Assembly (NCBI GenBank): GCA_963978905.1
Contig: OZ022261.1
Coordinates: forward strand, 13,365,475-13,429,474
DNA length: 64,000 bases
Direction of reading: 5' to 3'
From: Trichostrongylus colubriformis
Taxonomy: Eukaryota > Nematoda > Chromadorea > Rhabditida > Trichostrongylidae
The translations under genes were made by a program, and so were the position numbers. Below are positions 34,801 through 44,333 of this stretch, piece by piece (positions within the stretch are counted from its first letter, which is position 1; each line of letters opens with the position of its first letter). Under the pieces are notes generated by a model. The model was not told the origin of the DNA, ran no database searches, and saw only the letters and a list, made by a program, of their open reading frames with translations.

Positions 34801-37143
34801 ATCTCAAAAGTTTTTCAAATACACTTCGCGGTCATTCGCTTCAACGGTGACACGCACCTCACCGTACATTTGTTCAAGCGAAAAAATTTCCACGTCCTGT
34901 ACTGTTAAGGGCAACTCACTGTGGCCAACAACGTCTGGTAGGGCATACCATGCCGATAGGGTGTTCGGGTACCAGCAAGCGGGTCCCAGTCATGATTGAG
35001 GGTTTAATAATGACACGCTGTTGGTTTCCGTCGATTTCGGCGTAAAGCTTGCGGGAATGTGAACATGAGGAACTGGCTGTTAGACATAATAAAGCGCTGC
35101 CCTCACTTATCTTTCGCAACAATACTTGGTGAGTTTAGCGGCAAGGAGCTTTAGTTTATAGAATCAAACTGATACAAAAGCGCTGCCGACCCGATTTTTT
35201 TCGAATTCATCACTTTCCGAAACGTCCGTCAAATCTTCCAAAACATGATTCCATTTATCTCCTGTCGGTCCTAAACTTGAAGCAAGGTCTGTCGATCAGC
35301 CATCCTAGTATGGAGTCACATGAGGTAGCCCTGAGAAGGATTGGGGAAGCAATGTATGGAAATGGTTGAGACAAAGAGTGAGCTTGTATCCCTGTCGGGG
35401 CAGAGAAATTATGATATGACTGCTGTGTCTTGTTATATAAGATGTGAGTAAAGTTGTGAATGGCTGATTTTTCATTCACTCTAGTGACGCCAACAAAATA
35501 TAGCAATATATTGGCGCCCGTAATTATGGGACACCCTGCATAGTATTTGAAAGTAGCAGCGATCTAATACGTTGACGGCGCTAACCAATCACAGGTCCTT
35601 ATCATGTGCGCCAGGCAGAACATTATAAGGCGTATGCGCCTGCCTTAACACCACTCACATTGACAATAAAGAATCAAACACACCTGCAGTTGAACCAGCT
35701 TCCAACAATGGTGGCACTACAATAGGCACAGTCGTGTGCTCTTGAGGCCTAAAAACACAAAAGATATAATAAGTCAAAACTGTGCACCCATGTAGGATTT
35801 TGTCAATATAATGTAACGGTGGAAAAACTCAATAAACATCCACTCACGGGTTACGATTGTAAAGCTCGTCCGATGGCCTGATGATGGGTTGCGTTTCTTC
35901 CAACCTGGTCACATTTTTGCTAGCATCATACTGCGGATTTATTTCTTGTGTCTGCGTAGCACGTAGTCGCATTCGTTCCGCAACATCTGATTCATTCTGC
36001 GTGTCATCGTCATCGGTGGGTTCTGCCCGTGCCATCGCATCCGCCATACGACGTTCACGATTCTCCTCGACACGCTGCTTTTTTTCTAATCGAGCCTCGT
36101 CAGACATAATCCATTCCTTCTTCATCCCAACCTGAACAGTTCCCACAGTAAAACGCCATACTACTCAAAAACTCAAGACTCGAACAAGAGTAGTAAACGA
36201 TAAGATAGCAGAAGTCAAGAGGCATTACGAAAAAAGAGTGGAATTATGGGAATGATTAGTGAACTCACATCGAAACACTTGGCCAATCGACAACGTTGAC
36301 AGAAACGTCGCGAAACGACGTTAATTTCACACTGCTCATTGAAGGGACATCGAATTTCTCTTTCCTGAACAGTTTATTTTCAATAAAATGATGATACAAT
36401 GCCAACGTTCAGAATTCTCAAAATATACGTATAGAAACATTTATAGTCTCGTGCCGTTCAGCTTGAGAAAACCACTTTACGGTCAAAGTTCCAAGTAAAG
36501 GTGACCTCCCAAAAAAGAAAAAGTGGTTCAAACACTCCAGTCTGCAATTTCGCCGATCAGTGACTTGTCGTGAGTGAGTTAGTGACACCGCAGTCATAGT
36601 GCTTTTTCCCAGTTCATCAAACGAGTCTTAACTGGGCGCGATTGCAACTGTGGAGGTAGAGGGGGGGGACAGACCGTTCACAGAAATCGTTTTTGTTTTG
36701 TGAATACCCTGGGAGTGTTGTATTAAGACTTGAATGATAGGAAACTCCAATAAACCCCGGAGACAGAACAAGCCCATTGAACATACAAACTGTATAGCAC
36801 AGGAGCTTAAAGAAATCAGGTAAACCAATATAAAGCAATGGTCGAGTAGAATCCAGTCACCTTATTAGCATTCCGACGAAAAAACGCTTTACACGATTCG
36901 CACGTGATCACGTTGAAGTTATAGCTGAACGCTTTATCTCCACAAACACGGCATATCTAAATCAGTCACAGCTAAAAAGAACTTTCATTTGATCCTCTAA
37001 TAGTATAGGGGATGAAATCGTACGGACCTTGTTTGCCGTCCTCTTCTCGCTGCCGCCACTAGAAGCCGTGTTTGTTCGTTTCCGATTTACCGGCTTCTCG
37101 GCACTCGAGTCGAAACCTGAATTCGTATTTGGAGGAAAATCCA
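19635..37143 (-). CDS. nhr-48: NR1J-type nuclear hormone receptor (DAF-12/NHR-8/NHR-48 group), spliced gene
   Basis: This is a ligand-regulated transcription factor acting in the nucleus. The 18 exons in order are 37143-37028, 36956-36861, 36364-36269, 36131-35848, 35748-35684, 32981-32868, 32779-32664, 32391-32293, 31548-31414, 31320-31222, 30594-30502, 27489-27406, 27347-27269, 26177-26075, 25913-25780, 23683-23566, 22158-22006 and 19803-19635. All junctions are GT/AG and all phases agree, which is the main support for the model. With the tentative first exon the product is 741 residues. The DNA-binding domain is about residues 64-135, with both Cys4 zinc fingers and the P-box CESCK. The hinge is long and low-complexity. 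The ligand-binding domain is about residues 518-741 and ends in an AF-2-like LLHEFLE. The DNA-binding domain clearly places it in the DAF-12/NHR-8/NHR-48 group. I favour NHR-48 from the finger sequence ([21 protein letters not shown]) but cannot exclude the paralogs, so the symbol is tentative. Confidence 0.85.
22006..22158 (-). CDS. receptor exon: ligand-binding domain, helices 7-9
   Basis: It codes for [20 protein letters not shown], then [19 protein letters not shown] and [11 protein letters not shown]. The pattern 'elr.ne..m.lil.l.v.f......gl.dr..v' is the familiar helix 8-9 block of nuclear receptors. Acceptor GATTACAG; donor AAAG/GTATAG. Confidence 0.92.
22200..22814. repeat. dispersed GC-rich repeat, several degenerate units
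   Basis: The part from 22590 to 22805 matches the reverse complement of 53520-53735, over phrases such as 'aacattccagtgcacgctcc' and 'cttgtcccatgccctaccca'. Shorter related units with GCCCA and GGGCGG boxes precede it. It lies in the receptor intron between the exons at 23566 and 22158. Confidence 0.75.
22815..23531 (+). mobile_element. TIR element, family A, copy 3
   Basis: The ends CAAGGGACGCCGAAAAA and TTTTTTGGACTCCCCG are degenerate versions of those of the copy at 4055. The interior matches over GTGAACATAATGTGTCACCT. It sits 34 bases from a coding exon of the receptor (23566-23683) without disturbing it. Confidence 0.85.
23566..23683 (-). CDS. receptor exon: ligand-binding domain, helices 4-6
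   Basis: It encodes [18 protein letters not shown], then a loop ([10 protein letters not shown]) and [10 protein letters not shown]. The first two bases complete a Lys codon and the last two start an Arg codon, joining both neighbours in frame. Acceptor TTATTTTCAG; donor ATAAG/GTTCGT. Confidence 0.87.
25198..25268 (+). tRNA. tRNA-like sequence, probably a tRNA pseudogene or tRNA-derived repeat
   Basis: It has a perfect box B (GGTTCGAGTCC, 25248-25258) and a D-arm-like GTGTAACGGATTAGCGC. An anticodon-type hairpin TATGC/GCATG has a six-base loop instead of seven. The acceptor stem GCCTCGG/CCGAGAG fails at its two outer pairs and the T stem has a mismatch. A working tRNA is therefore doubtful and I give no isotype. 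It lies in a receptor intron, on the opposite strand. Confidence 0.5.
25780..25913 (-). CDS. receptor exon: ligand-binding domain, helix 3 region
   Basis: It encodes [17 protein letters not shown], then [18 protein letters not shown] and NYDRCILIR. This is the amphipathic helix 3 and the start of helix 4, where family members have a short 'F..L...DQ..LL' signature. Acceptor GTATTTCAG and donor AGAA/GTAAGT are both strong. Confidence 0.9.
26075..26177 (-). CDS. receptor exon: start of ligand-binding domain
   Basis: Codes for [20 protein letters not shown] and on to SCPDSSD, matching the usual helix 1 region (LSPSD, then a helix). Acceptor AATATTGCAG; donor CCA/GTAAGA. Two bases enter and two leave. 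Confidence 0.86.
26295..26789. mobile_element. Tc1/mariner-type non-autonomous element (495 bp)
   Basis: The ends CAGTAGCGCTCAAAAGTCTT and its reverse complement continue over CGGCC and are flanked by TA on both sides (26293-26294 and 26790-26791). Starting CAGT, with a TA target, fits the Tc1/mariner group. A 70-codon minus-strand frame inside (26659-26447) shows no transposase motif that I can name. It sits in a receptor intron. Confidence 0.85.
27269..27347 (-). CDS. receptor exon: linker before the ligand-binding domain
   Basis: Twenty-six codons plus one base, from [16 protein letters not shown] to TRINSVP. It is the only stretch I found with the required phases (0 in, 1 out) between its neighbours. 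The donor CCTG/GTACGT is good. The acceptor TTCTTGAG is atypical, so the 5' edge is less sure. Confidence 0.65.
27406..27489 (-). CDS. receptor exon: linker before the ligand-binding domain
   Basis: Twenty-eight codons in phase 0, the only open frame of the three, coding [20 protein letters not shown] and on to DPSAVM. Acceptor TTTTTTGCAG and donor ATG/GTAAGC are both strong. It lies 3 kb from the previous exon because a nested repeat fills the intron. Confidence 0.8.
27690..29880. repeat. older dispersed repeat (family Q) split by a Harbinger-type insertion
   Basis: The outer parts, 27690-27916 and 29248-29880, together align with one continuous stretch at about 60200-60990, with phrases such as 'agaagggagctt', 'cttcaaatggtcgtaactcc' and 'ggagcgcggcatctt'. 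The joint falls exactly at the TAA flanks of the inserted element. The repeat fills the receptor intron between the exons at 30502 and 27489. Confidence 0.78.
27917..29247. mobile_element. Harbinger-type non-autonomous TIR element, copy 2
   Basis: Same family and orientation as 15392-16728, with TAA on each side (27914-27916 and 29248-29250). The arms carry 'ggcccattaggtcatggtga' and its counterpart. No transposase. The copies differ by scattered substitutions and small gaps, so both are old. Confidence 0.87.
30502..30594 (-). CDS. receptor exon: hinge
   Basis: Thirty-one codons in phase 0, from [18 protein letters not shown] to STEDFH. The acceptor GGTTTCAG is strong; the donor CAC/GTGGGT is weaker. 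The frame closes with TGA two codons past the donor if read through. Confidence 0.75.
31222..31320 (-). CDS. receptor exon: Cys-rich patch in the hinge
   Basis: Thirty-three codons in phase 0, from [12 protein letters not shown] through [20 protein letters not shown]. Five Cys fall within 15 residues, unlike the low-complexity exons around it, so this block is probably under selection. Acceptor TTGTCTAG; donor GAG/GTGAGT. Whether the Cys bind metal cannot be told from the sequence. Confidence 0.9.
31414..31548 (-). CDS. receptor exon: Pro/Thr-rich hinge
   Basis: Forty-five codons in phase 0, from [18 protein letters not shown] to MVTIPRE. It lies between acceptor TTTTCTTAG and donor GAGAG/GTAATT. 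Low complexity, no recognised motif. Confidence 0.85.
32293..32391 (-). CDS. receptor exon: Ala/Pro-rich hinge
   Basis: Thirty-three codons in phase 0, from [15 protein letters not shown] to PIAPALNQ. Its acceptor is TTGTTTAG and its donor CAG/GTATCA. The repeated VAAP pattern suggests a flexible linker. Confidence 0.85.
32664..32779 (-). CDS. receptor exon: Ala/Gln-rich hinge
   Basis: It encodes [20 protein letters not shown], then an Ala6 run and a QVQVQ stretch ending INQHQ. Acceptor TTGTGCAG, donor CAG/GTATGT. Ala/Gln-rich segments are common in transcription-factor linkers. Confidence 0.85.
32868..32981 (-). CDS. receptor exon: Thr/Ala/Ser-rich hinge
   Basis: It codes for [15 protein letters not shown] and on to GFIPPAVES. 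The acceptor is GTATTTCAG and the donor TCAG/GTGGGT. The first two bases complete a Val codon and the last base starts a Gly codon. The composition matches the neighbouring low-complexity hinge exons. Confidence 0.83.
33210..33742. mobile_element. small TIR element (family Z) nested in R1
   Basis: The ends GGGGAA and ATTACCCC are flanked by TA (33208-33209 and 33743-33744). Related sequences lie at 46794-47126 and, truncated, at 54375-54615, sharing phrases such as 'aaaaacccgagaaataagac' and 'tttcgccacatatag'. The undisturbed R1 copy at 49804 lacks it, which confirms the insertion. Confidence 0.78.
34105..34251 (+). pseudogene. short protein remnant inside R1
   Basis: Forty-eight codons, [20 protein letters not shown] and on to [11 protein letters not shown], followed by TGA, with a similar frame continuing for about 24 more codons. 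The spacing of aromatic and charged residues recalls MADF-type DNA-binding domains, but this is a weak guess. The whole is too short and broken to be a working gene. Confidence 0.35.
35684..35748 (-). CDS. receptor exon: hinge
   Basis: Encodes a short Pro/Val/Thr-rich piece ([20 protein letters not shown]). It completes a Pro codon from the preceding exon and ends with one base before GTGTGT. The acceptor TTTTTAG is strong. Hinge sequence is poorly conserved, so the call rests on splice sites and phase. Confidence 0.8.
35848..36131 (-). CDS. receptor exon: C-terminal extension of the DNA-binding domain and start of hinge
   Basis: It opens [20 protein letters not shown], the conserved box that follows the second finger in this receptor group. 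A charged helix-like stretch ([16 protein letters not shown]), an acidic run (DDDD) and a polar hinge follow. Acceptor CTGTTCAG; donor AACCC/GTGAGT, leaving two bases. Confidence 0.94.
36269..36364 (-). CDS. receptor exon: second zinc finger of the DNA-binding domain
   Basis: Thirty-two codons in phase 0, from [15 protein letters not shown] to CRLAKCFD. It carries the four Cys of finger 2 (CPFNEQC and CQRC). The acceptor is CTGTTCAG and the donor GAT/GTGAGT. The intron between the two fingers and the one after KCFD leave the domain complete. Confidence 0.96.
36861..36956 (-). CDS. receptor exon: first zinc finger of the DNA-binding domain
   Basis: Thirty-two codons, phase 0 at both ends, starting [15 protein letters not shown]. 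It contains the four zinc-binding Cys of finger 1 (CRVC and CESC) and the recognition helix start [11 protein letters not shown]. The P-box ESCK, rather than EGCK, is typical of the DAF-12/NHR-8/NHR-48 group. The acceptor is GATTTAG and the donor AAG/GTGACT. Confidence 0.96.
37028..37143 (-). CDS. receptor exon: N-terminal region before the DNA-binding domain
   Basis: This exon codes for a Ser/Asn/Lys-rich stretch starting [13 protein letters not shown] and ending EKRTANK. It sits between acceptor ATACAAG and donor AAG/GTCCGT. It begins with two bases of a split codon and ends in phase 0, directly before the first zinc finger. The basic KRT/KRTANK run just before the finger is what one expects next to a DNA-binding domain. 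Confidence 0.75.
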
Positions 37144-39736
37144 CTTGTATTTTAATTAATACATTCTTTCATTACTTCGTTTATCCATTCATCACCGATC
37201 CTTTTTAGAACATTTACCTCACTATGCAAGGCAACATTTTGGGATTGGCCATCAAAAAAGTATGTTAATTACGTTGATTGATTCACGTTATAAAACGCAG
37301 TTCAGAAGGATTTCTGTTTTTACGAGAGAGAAAAACTTGCCAAGACACACGCAACGTCCTGCGCACTGGTAACCTCTACGCGCTATCAATTCAGACTGAT
37401 AGACAATATGGCTGATGAGAAGATAAGGAATCTTTAAAGAGTTGATAGTCGCCGCGCGATCGCTGCATCACAACTCTACACTACGGCCGGGCCAATCGCT
37501 CGACAACAACTACCGCCACTCAACGCCAGAGATTGGTACCTCCTGAACGGTCCTGTTACAATCAATGATGGAAACCCAAACTCACAAGCGCATACCTCTA
37601 AGAGCCCAGAAAGCATGTATAGCAAACATCGTGACTGATGTTTCAAAATGACCCGAAGGAACAAAAGACGAGAAACGAGCCGTCAAATCAAGGCATATTT
37701 TGAGCGCGTTTTTTGAGTGCAAAGTCAACCCCTGCCGCATTAGCCAGCTAAATCCTGACGATCAGTATCTGGTGGTGAAATAACTATCAGCGAACCATTC
37801 ACCCCTCCCTACAATCTCGTTCGGATCTCCACCTTTATTAACTCAAGTTTTTCTAACGGCAACGCATAGAATGTTTTATAGTTCACATTTGATATCGTAC
37901 TCGGAGAACTCACTCAACTTGCCCATAAATGATAGGTCCAGCCATACAGGTGTTTTCAAATTTCTGCTGAGAACCGTTTTCACGAGGCGATTTTCACGAT
38001 ATAATAGAGATAGTCAATGAAAATATGTGCTGCCAAAATTAGATCTCTTTTTCGTGGAGAGAGATACGGTGCGCGCGCGGGACAACCGAGTACGTATCGC
38101 ATCATCGAGCATTGTTCTCCCGACTAACTATATTTAGGTGTGAACCGATAGCTAGAAAATTTGAGCCACACAGATTTCGAGTGACCTTTGGAACCGTATT
38201 GACATTTGTGCGAAGAGTAACGAAGGGCAAAATTCAGGGGAAATTACTCCCGTAAAAATTCAAACCAGTAGAATGGCAGAAAACTTTGAATGGAACGTGA
38301 TCCCATTCAGAAAACATATATCAAGAACAGGTATAAAAGTAAAAGTATAAAAGTGGTAACTGGGGTAACGGCATAAATTTAATGTTTAACCTGGAGACGT
38401 AGATCGACCGGGAGGAGAAATACCAAGGCCAACGGACGGCGGTGAGTGAGGACTGGAGTCGCTTCCGTTCAGATATCTTATTCCCTCCGAGATTCCTAGA
38501 AAGAATTAAGATTATTGTAAGCATCCCTACCAAAGGTAATACTTGTTATGGTGAACAATGTGATCAAAATCGCATAAAGACCAAATCCTCAGTTCCCAAC
38601 CTACGTATTTGCAGAAAAAATGGGGCCAGTGTATGCTAGGAGAAGGGAGATGCAACTTCACGTTTTAAGTCGCTACCTCGTATACATGTTAAAACAAAAT
38701 GCGAAGGACGACGTCTCCCACAAGGAATGATGGCAGATGCTTTTTTCATTAAGAAGGGGGGAGATAAGAATTTTAGCCCAAGCCTAGGAAGGGTGAAAGA
38801 GCTTCGGCGTGAGTGATTCAAGTTCCATGTGGGGAAAGGGTTCACTCACCCATAACTCCCTACCGATCCTCAGGCTCAGGTTGAACATACATAATCCTGG
38901 CAATTTTTGTCATGTCTCGACGTTTGTGAGCAATGGTGCGCGATACGCTAGTATTCAGTTGAAGGTGGTGTCGAGTCCCCCCACTATACAATAGTTCGAC
39001 CACAATGAAGCTCTCAGACGTTAGATTAATCCATATGAGGAGCAAAAAGGGAGAATGTGGTGGCGCACACTCTAACTAGCACGTGCGTGGACTAAATCCT
39101 GCACAGGTCCATCAAACTTTCAATCGCGGTGGATAAGCTTAAATTATACTGGTCCATAAAGATAAAAGCACTGATGAATACCCGTTGTCCTCCGTAAGTC
39201 GTTGCATGAACTAAATCGGATTCACCTGCTGCCACAATTGTGAATAGAACTAAATGCGTGGCGCAACTCGAAAAGGGACTGGATAACGTCGGAAACTTTA
39301 GCTTTTTATTTTTAAGACGCAAAAATGGAATGCGCAATAGAAAAAAGACCAAGTGCGAATTTGAAATCCAGGATATGCTCCAGAAGAATGACAGATAACG
39401 GGAGAAAATATCACTTTGAAGATTAGTGCCTATAACCCACAGAAAAGAAATAGCAAGTACGAAAGGGAAAGCATAATCAACACTTGTTTAGTGCCAGAGT
39501 TCACTGTAAACGGCGCAAGAAAAAAAAAAAGGAAAATATGAGCAACAAAAACATTCAAGTGGTGGTACTGGAAATAAAAATGGGATAACCAACCTTAGTA
39601 TTAGGTTGAAACATAATTTCTGTCACACTTTTACTTTTCTTGGGGGAAATTGTGGAAGTTTCTGGAATACCTGGTAGTGGGGGATTGTATATAAAGCGAG
39701 TGAAAAGGACTACTGATTAACACATTCATATTCTCT
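37144..39736. other. probable receptor intron 1, no recognised feature
   Basis: If the first exon at 42662-42590 is right, this is intron. No exon or repeat was recognised here. Confidence 0.5.
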
Positions 39737-40434
39737 ATGGCTTCAACTAGCAGTGAATCTACAACAATTTTGCGAGAGGACCTCCGGCTCCTTCTACTTC
39801 ACGAACACCGCCTCGGTTCTTCTACCCGTAAGGCCGCTGACCGAATCAACCAGTCGATGGGCCCAGGTACTGTCTCTCATATGACGGCAATCCGATGGTT
39901 CGATCGTTCCAAACACGGAGACTACGACCTCAAAGATAAACAGCACCCTGGACGCCTTCCGGCCTTCTATCCCCGTCAGTCGAGCTGGTGCCAGGCAGAG
40001 CAACTAGGATACTCTCAAACCACGGTGCTTCGCCATCTCCACGACCTCGGGTATGTCTGGGAAATGCCCCTTTGGATCCCACACGAACCCTGTTCTATCG
40101 TTCAAACGCACGACGACCTGGCTTAGCAACCTGGTCACTGGCGACGAGAAGTGGACCCTCGACGTCAACTGCCACCACGGTCGGTAATGGCTGAAACCGG
40201 GCGATTCAGCAGACTCGACCCCGAAAAGCGACCTGCACCTGAAGAAGACCCTTCTATGCGTCTGGTGGTGCGCAACGGGCGTTATTAACTCGAAATTTTT
40301 GCCATCTAATGCGACAGTCACTGCCGATCTCTCCTGCAAAGAATTGGACACCGTAGCTGCAAAAATGCAAAAAAGCTGCAAAATTAGAATTTTTCGTCAT
40401 TGTGTAAAAGGAATTATGATTCAACCTAATAACT
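39737..40434 (+). pseudogene. mariner transposase fossil, truncated
   Basis: It starts MASTSSESTTILREDLRLLL with the helix-turn-helix end of mariner (AIRWFDRSKHGDYDLKDKQ, PGRLP). It continues with frameshifts to TGDEKWTLDVN, which holds the first catalytic Asp, then an in-frame TAA, then WLKPGDSADSTPK and VINSKFLPSNATVTADLS. The second and third catalytic Asp (HDN and YSPD boxes) are missing. I did not find the inverted ends. It is an inactive relic inside the putative first intron of the receptor. Confidence 0.88.
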
Positions 40435-42589
40435 AGTTGTCCGCAACTACAAGCGGCAGGCATATTTAACCAATCTGGCAATATTCTACGTAGTTCACGA
40501 TTACGTCGCTATCACTACGCCAATTTCCAATGAACAAAATTCCATCAGCTAAATCAGCGGGTGTGAATGCGTGTGTATGTGTGTAAACTTACCGAAGCTC
40601 ATCGTCTAAGTGAGTTCTTCGGTATAACTGCTCTCGTTGGGTAACGGTATCCACTCCGATTCGGCCAGCTTTGACGACGTCTTCGCAATGTTTACACAGC
40701 TCAGACAGAATCGATGAGCTGACGTCGAGTGAATAGCAAAACGTGGCAAGGCGTACAGGTCCGTTTTAACTTAAAAAAATTAAAATATGCATAAATACGA
40801 TGCCGCACGGAAAAAAATCATCGTATTATACAATTTGGTTAGAACATGGAGAACCGCTATCACAATAATGAAAAAGAAAATCGACTGCACCGAACAAATT
40901 CATCGAGATCACGTATGCATCACAGTAGCGCCACTACGTCATGTAATCTTGGGAATGCGCCTTGATAAATGCCCAAACTACCTTGAAACATCGTAACTCC
41001 ACAACGATACTAAAAAGCATCAAAACTCCACAACGATACTAAAAAGCATGAATCCAAAAACGAGTAAGTCCCTTCCTACAGTCTTTCACAGTTTTCAGTA
41101 GCACAAGCACTATCCAGAGTGCCGCCGAAGGGTTTAATCCTGCCAGGAGCCTTTCACTTCAACTTCCCACACAAATGATTTGGTGAAGATGGCTAACTTC
41201 TGGTAGTATAGTTAACTAGGAGACAAGCCAAGTTGAATGAAAAGTAAAGGTGTCACATCTGGTGTTGACTGCTTACTATATTGAGTTCAGATCAATAAAA
41301 TATCTATATGCCCGACGAATGAACAAAACACGGGTATGATCTAGGAGAGCTGAATTGAACGGGTAAGCATTAAAAAAAACCGTTGGTTAAGAATCTTGCT
41401 AAAGATCGATAAGCATTGCTGTGAAGAAAAACGTAGGTGACTACTCGCAAATATGAACCCATAGACATTATCACAACGATATCCAAAAAAACGACCAACC
41501 TTCTGAGTACCAACCCTATGTTTTTCAAAGATAAGGTACGATATTACAATAAAGTAAAAAAATGAGTAAAACAAAGATCCTACAAAAACTAGTTGAGTCC
41601 TGTAAATACTTCTACTTTTGCCTTTTGCTTTGTTATTTTTTATCACAATTCAAATTAAAACTTTGGCCACATACTCCTCAAAAGTTAATCGCTCAACATG
41701 GCAATGCATGCACTAGCTTATAGAGTACTCCACGAGTGGACGACGTCAAAGTCGAGACCAGTGATGAAATAAGACGAAGCACTGAAAATGGTGATGAATC
41801 GTTCCAGTAACTTGTAACTACCCAAAACAGATACCTCACTGTTTGTGCTGCTAATAAAATCTAGCTTCATCCATAAGGTTGGCGGCACTGCGTTAGCGGT
41901 AAGCGAAAGTAATCAGTCCCTTGTTTGTTGAATGACAACACAGCGACACACATTGAAGATTTTGCTCTGCGGTGTTTCTGGGGAGAGAACCTACTCATTT
42001 TCGTTTGACATAACAAGCTGTCTTAAGGAACTTTCAAAATTACGTACTAGCTTAAGAGGAAACGTCCTGGTGGGCAGGCTAACACTTTCCTCAACTGATG
42101 GGCTTCAAGTGAACCGTAATGCACACGGTGAGACACCATTTCCGTGATTCACGAACTTTTGCAATACTCAAGAAAAATTCAGTCATAACAGCATTGGCAT
42201 AAGAAGAGCCCCATACGGAGTAAAGACCACATTATGCATTAGATCCATATGACCTTAACGCAAGACTAAGACACGGCAATGATAGAAAGAACTGGTAGTT
42301 TTTCTTTAACTCAGTGTCAAGGCAACGAAAAACAAGCTTCAAAAGAGTGAGAAATTACGAAATGACATCACTTTTGTTTGCTTTACAAATGCAGCTCGTC
42401 CAGAAACATATTCCAGTTTTGGCACATTTACGAACTTAAGAAATCAGCAGAAACCGCGCGTCACTTACAATAAATATTCGCGTCGAAAGGGTGATAAACA
42501 CCTCGCTACTTGGGGGAAGGTTTAGTTAGACGTAAATGATATTGGAGAGCGAAATACTGCTGTTGCACCCCTACCTAGCCATCTGTCAC
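40435..42589. other. no recognised feature, one short tandem duplication
   Basis: Probable receptor intron. A 26-base unit (AACTCCACAACGATACTAAA...) is duplicated at about 40995-41049. Otherwise nothing recognised. Confidence 0.55.
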
Positions 42590-42662
42590 CTGCTACCCTC
42601 CAAACGATCCCTATCCGTCCGTCCGTGCGTTCGACCAATGAGGTCATCACGGGGTCGGCCAT
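42590..42662 (-). CDS. candidate first coding exon of the nuclear receptor gene
   Basis: The next exon (37143-37028) has no Met, so the start must lie upstream. At 42662 an ATG opens 24 codons beginning MADPVMTSLVERTDG, ending GCAG before GTGACA. It leaves one base, which matches the two-base start of the next exon and makes a Val codon. The local sequence is richer in GC than its surroundings. The support is phase and position only, and the intron would be 5.4 kb. Another upstream exon could serve instead. Confidence 0.33.
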
Positions 42663-43904
42663 CTTCCCGTCACAACTGGGAGTTCTAGCGAAATAAAAGC
42701 GTAGTGAAAGAAGAAGAATAGAAATCAATAAGCAGGTGTTGGCAGTCTGCCATTGGAACTTCACGCGATGAGGAAAACGAGTGAAATGCAAATAGAAGTT
42801 AAGCAAAGCAATGGAAATGGATGGCATGCATAAACACGAGTGCACACGAGTATAACAAATCAGAAAAAATCAATCGAGATTCTCTGGTTTGTCCATCTGT
42901 TTAGGTGGGAGAATAAACCTATCCCTAGTGGAACGATGTACCCAGAAGGAAAACAACTTACTAAGCCCTCAAAAGTAGTGGCTATGAAAATAATGGTAAC
43001 AAACGTGCAAGCTCAAGTATATTTACCATTCCAGTCCCTACCGAGTAATCCCAACTTGCAAGAAAAATAAGAAAAAAACTTGTTAAAAGGGTCAAAGTGG
43101 GTAAACTAGACGTGGAGACTTTGCAAACAAATAAAAATCACAAAAATGACATTGAGTAATATCTTCGAATATTTTACATTCGTAGAGTAACCAGTGAGTA
43201 ATAGAACAAGTTACAGACACCATAAATACACCAACTACTTAGCAAATAAGTGAAGAGAGACCGGATTTTACAGTCGATCATTGAGTTGTGAGGGTGAGCG
43301 CGACCGCAACGCAACCGCACCGCTCCCTGACAAGACGTTCCGATCGGGTACTCACTTGCGTATGACGCTACGATTTCTTGTCAAAATACACAATGACAAT
43401 ATTCATTGTGGTTGTGGTGTCAAGCGATATTGGTATCTATTGTAGAACGTGTTGCTTCCAAATTTATCCCAGTGTGAAACCACACAGCATGAGGTTGACG
43501 GGATAGTTCCGTCATATTTTGTTCTGAGCAATATCTTTTCCTATCTTTCGTTTCGATTTTTCCTGGAAAGGCACGACATCAAACATATCCAGCGTTGCTT
43601 TCCATGACTTTTTGTCGACATCGAGGGCGCTTATGGCTATCAACTCTCCAGAATGCTGGTTAGCGCAGAGTAGCATGTCAGTGCGACTTCGACCTAAGCA
43701 CGAGTCTTGAAGCTCCTGTCATTCAGGTGACGAGACAAGTTGGAGAAAACCATTGGTAAGATGGCGCCATGCTCATGCCCTACGGGGGTTGAGGGATGCC
43801 CAACTACAATTCACGGGTTTTGGGTTAACCTTTTCAGAAAAAACGACTTTGCACTGTTTTGCTGGAAGTCGATTTTGTCAATAAGTTCCTCTGACGTAGG
43901 TTAA
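42663..43904. other. no recognised feature, possible receptor 5' flank
   Basis: If the ATG at 42662 is used, the promoter would lie here. A GC-rich patch at about 43290-43360 stands out, but I see no defined promoter motif. Confidence 0.4.
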
Positions 43905-44333
43905 AAGAATCGTCCAGTGAAAAGTGAGTTCCTTTGTCCCATTTCTTTATGTTGTATTTGCCTGATAAGGGCCGCATGCAAAGTCTCACGCGAAAAAGTG
44001 GGGATTTGGCCAAGATACAGCTTCCCAAATTCTTGGTCGGGTGGGCGGGGCCTCCGAGTAAAAGCCTCGTCCCGTCGTCCGCCACGGTTGGAAACGGAGA
44101 GTGGAATTTTTACATAACTACCTGCTCCTACAATGCATCTCCGACCGCCGCGGACGACGGGGTGCGCACTTGCTCAGAGGCCCCGCCCACTCGGACGAGA
44201 CTTTGTGGTGCTGTATCTCAGTCGCATTCACAATTTACGCGTGAACTTTGCATGCGGCCTACATGAGGCAAATACAACATAAATATATGGGTAACAGAGG
44301 GACTCATTTTTCCGTGGACGATTCCTTTAAGTA
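43905..44333. mobile_element. foldback element, family B, copy 2
   Basis: Same structure as 4914-5341: outer ends AGAATCGTCCAGTG and CGTGGACGATTCCTTT, inner arms GGTCGGGTGGGCGGGGCC and GAGGCCCCGCCCACTC. The central GC-rich part is also shared. Confidence 0.86.

Noticed and set aside
19635..37143. Calling the receptor DAF-12 outright
   Set aside because: The second finger and the following [15 protein letters not shown] box look more like NHR-48, and the C-terminus differs from what I remember of DAF-12. A phylogeny is needed to decide.
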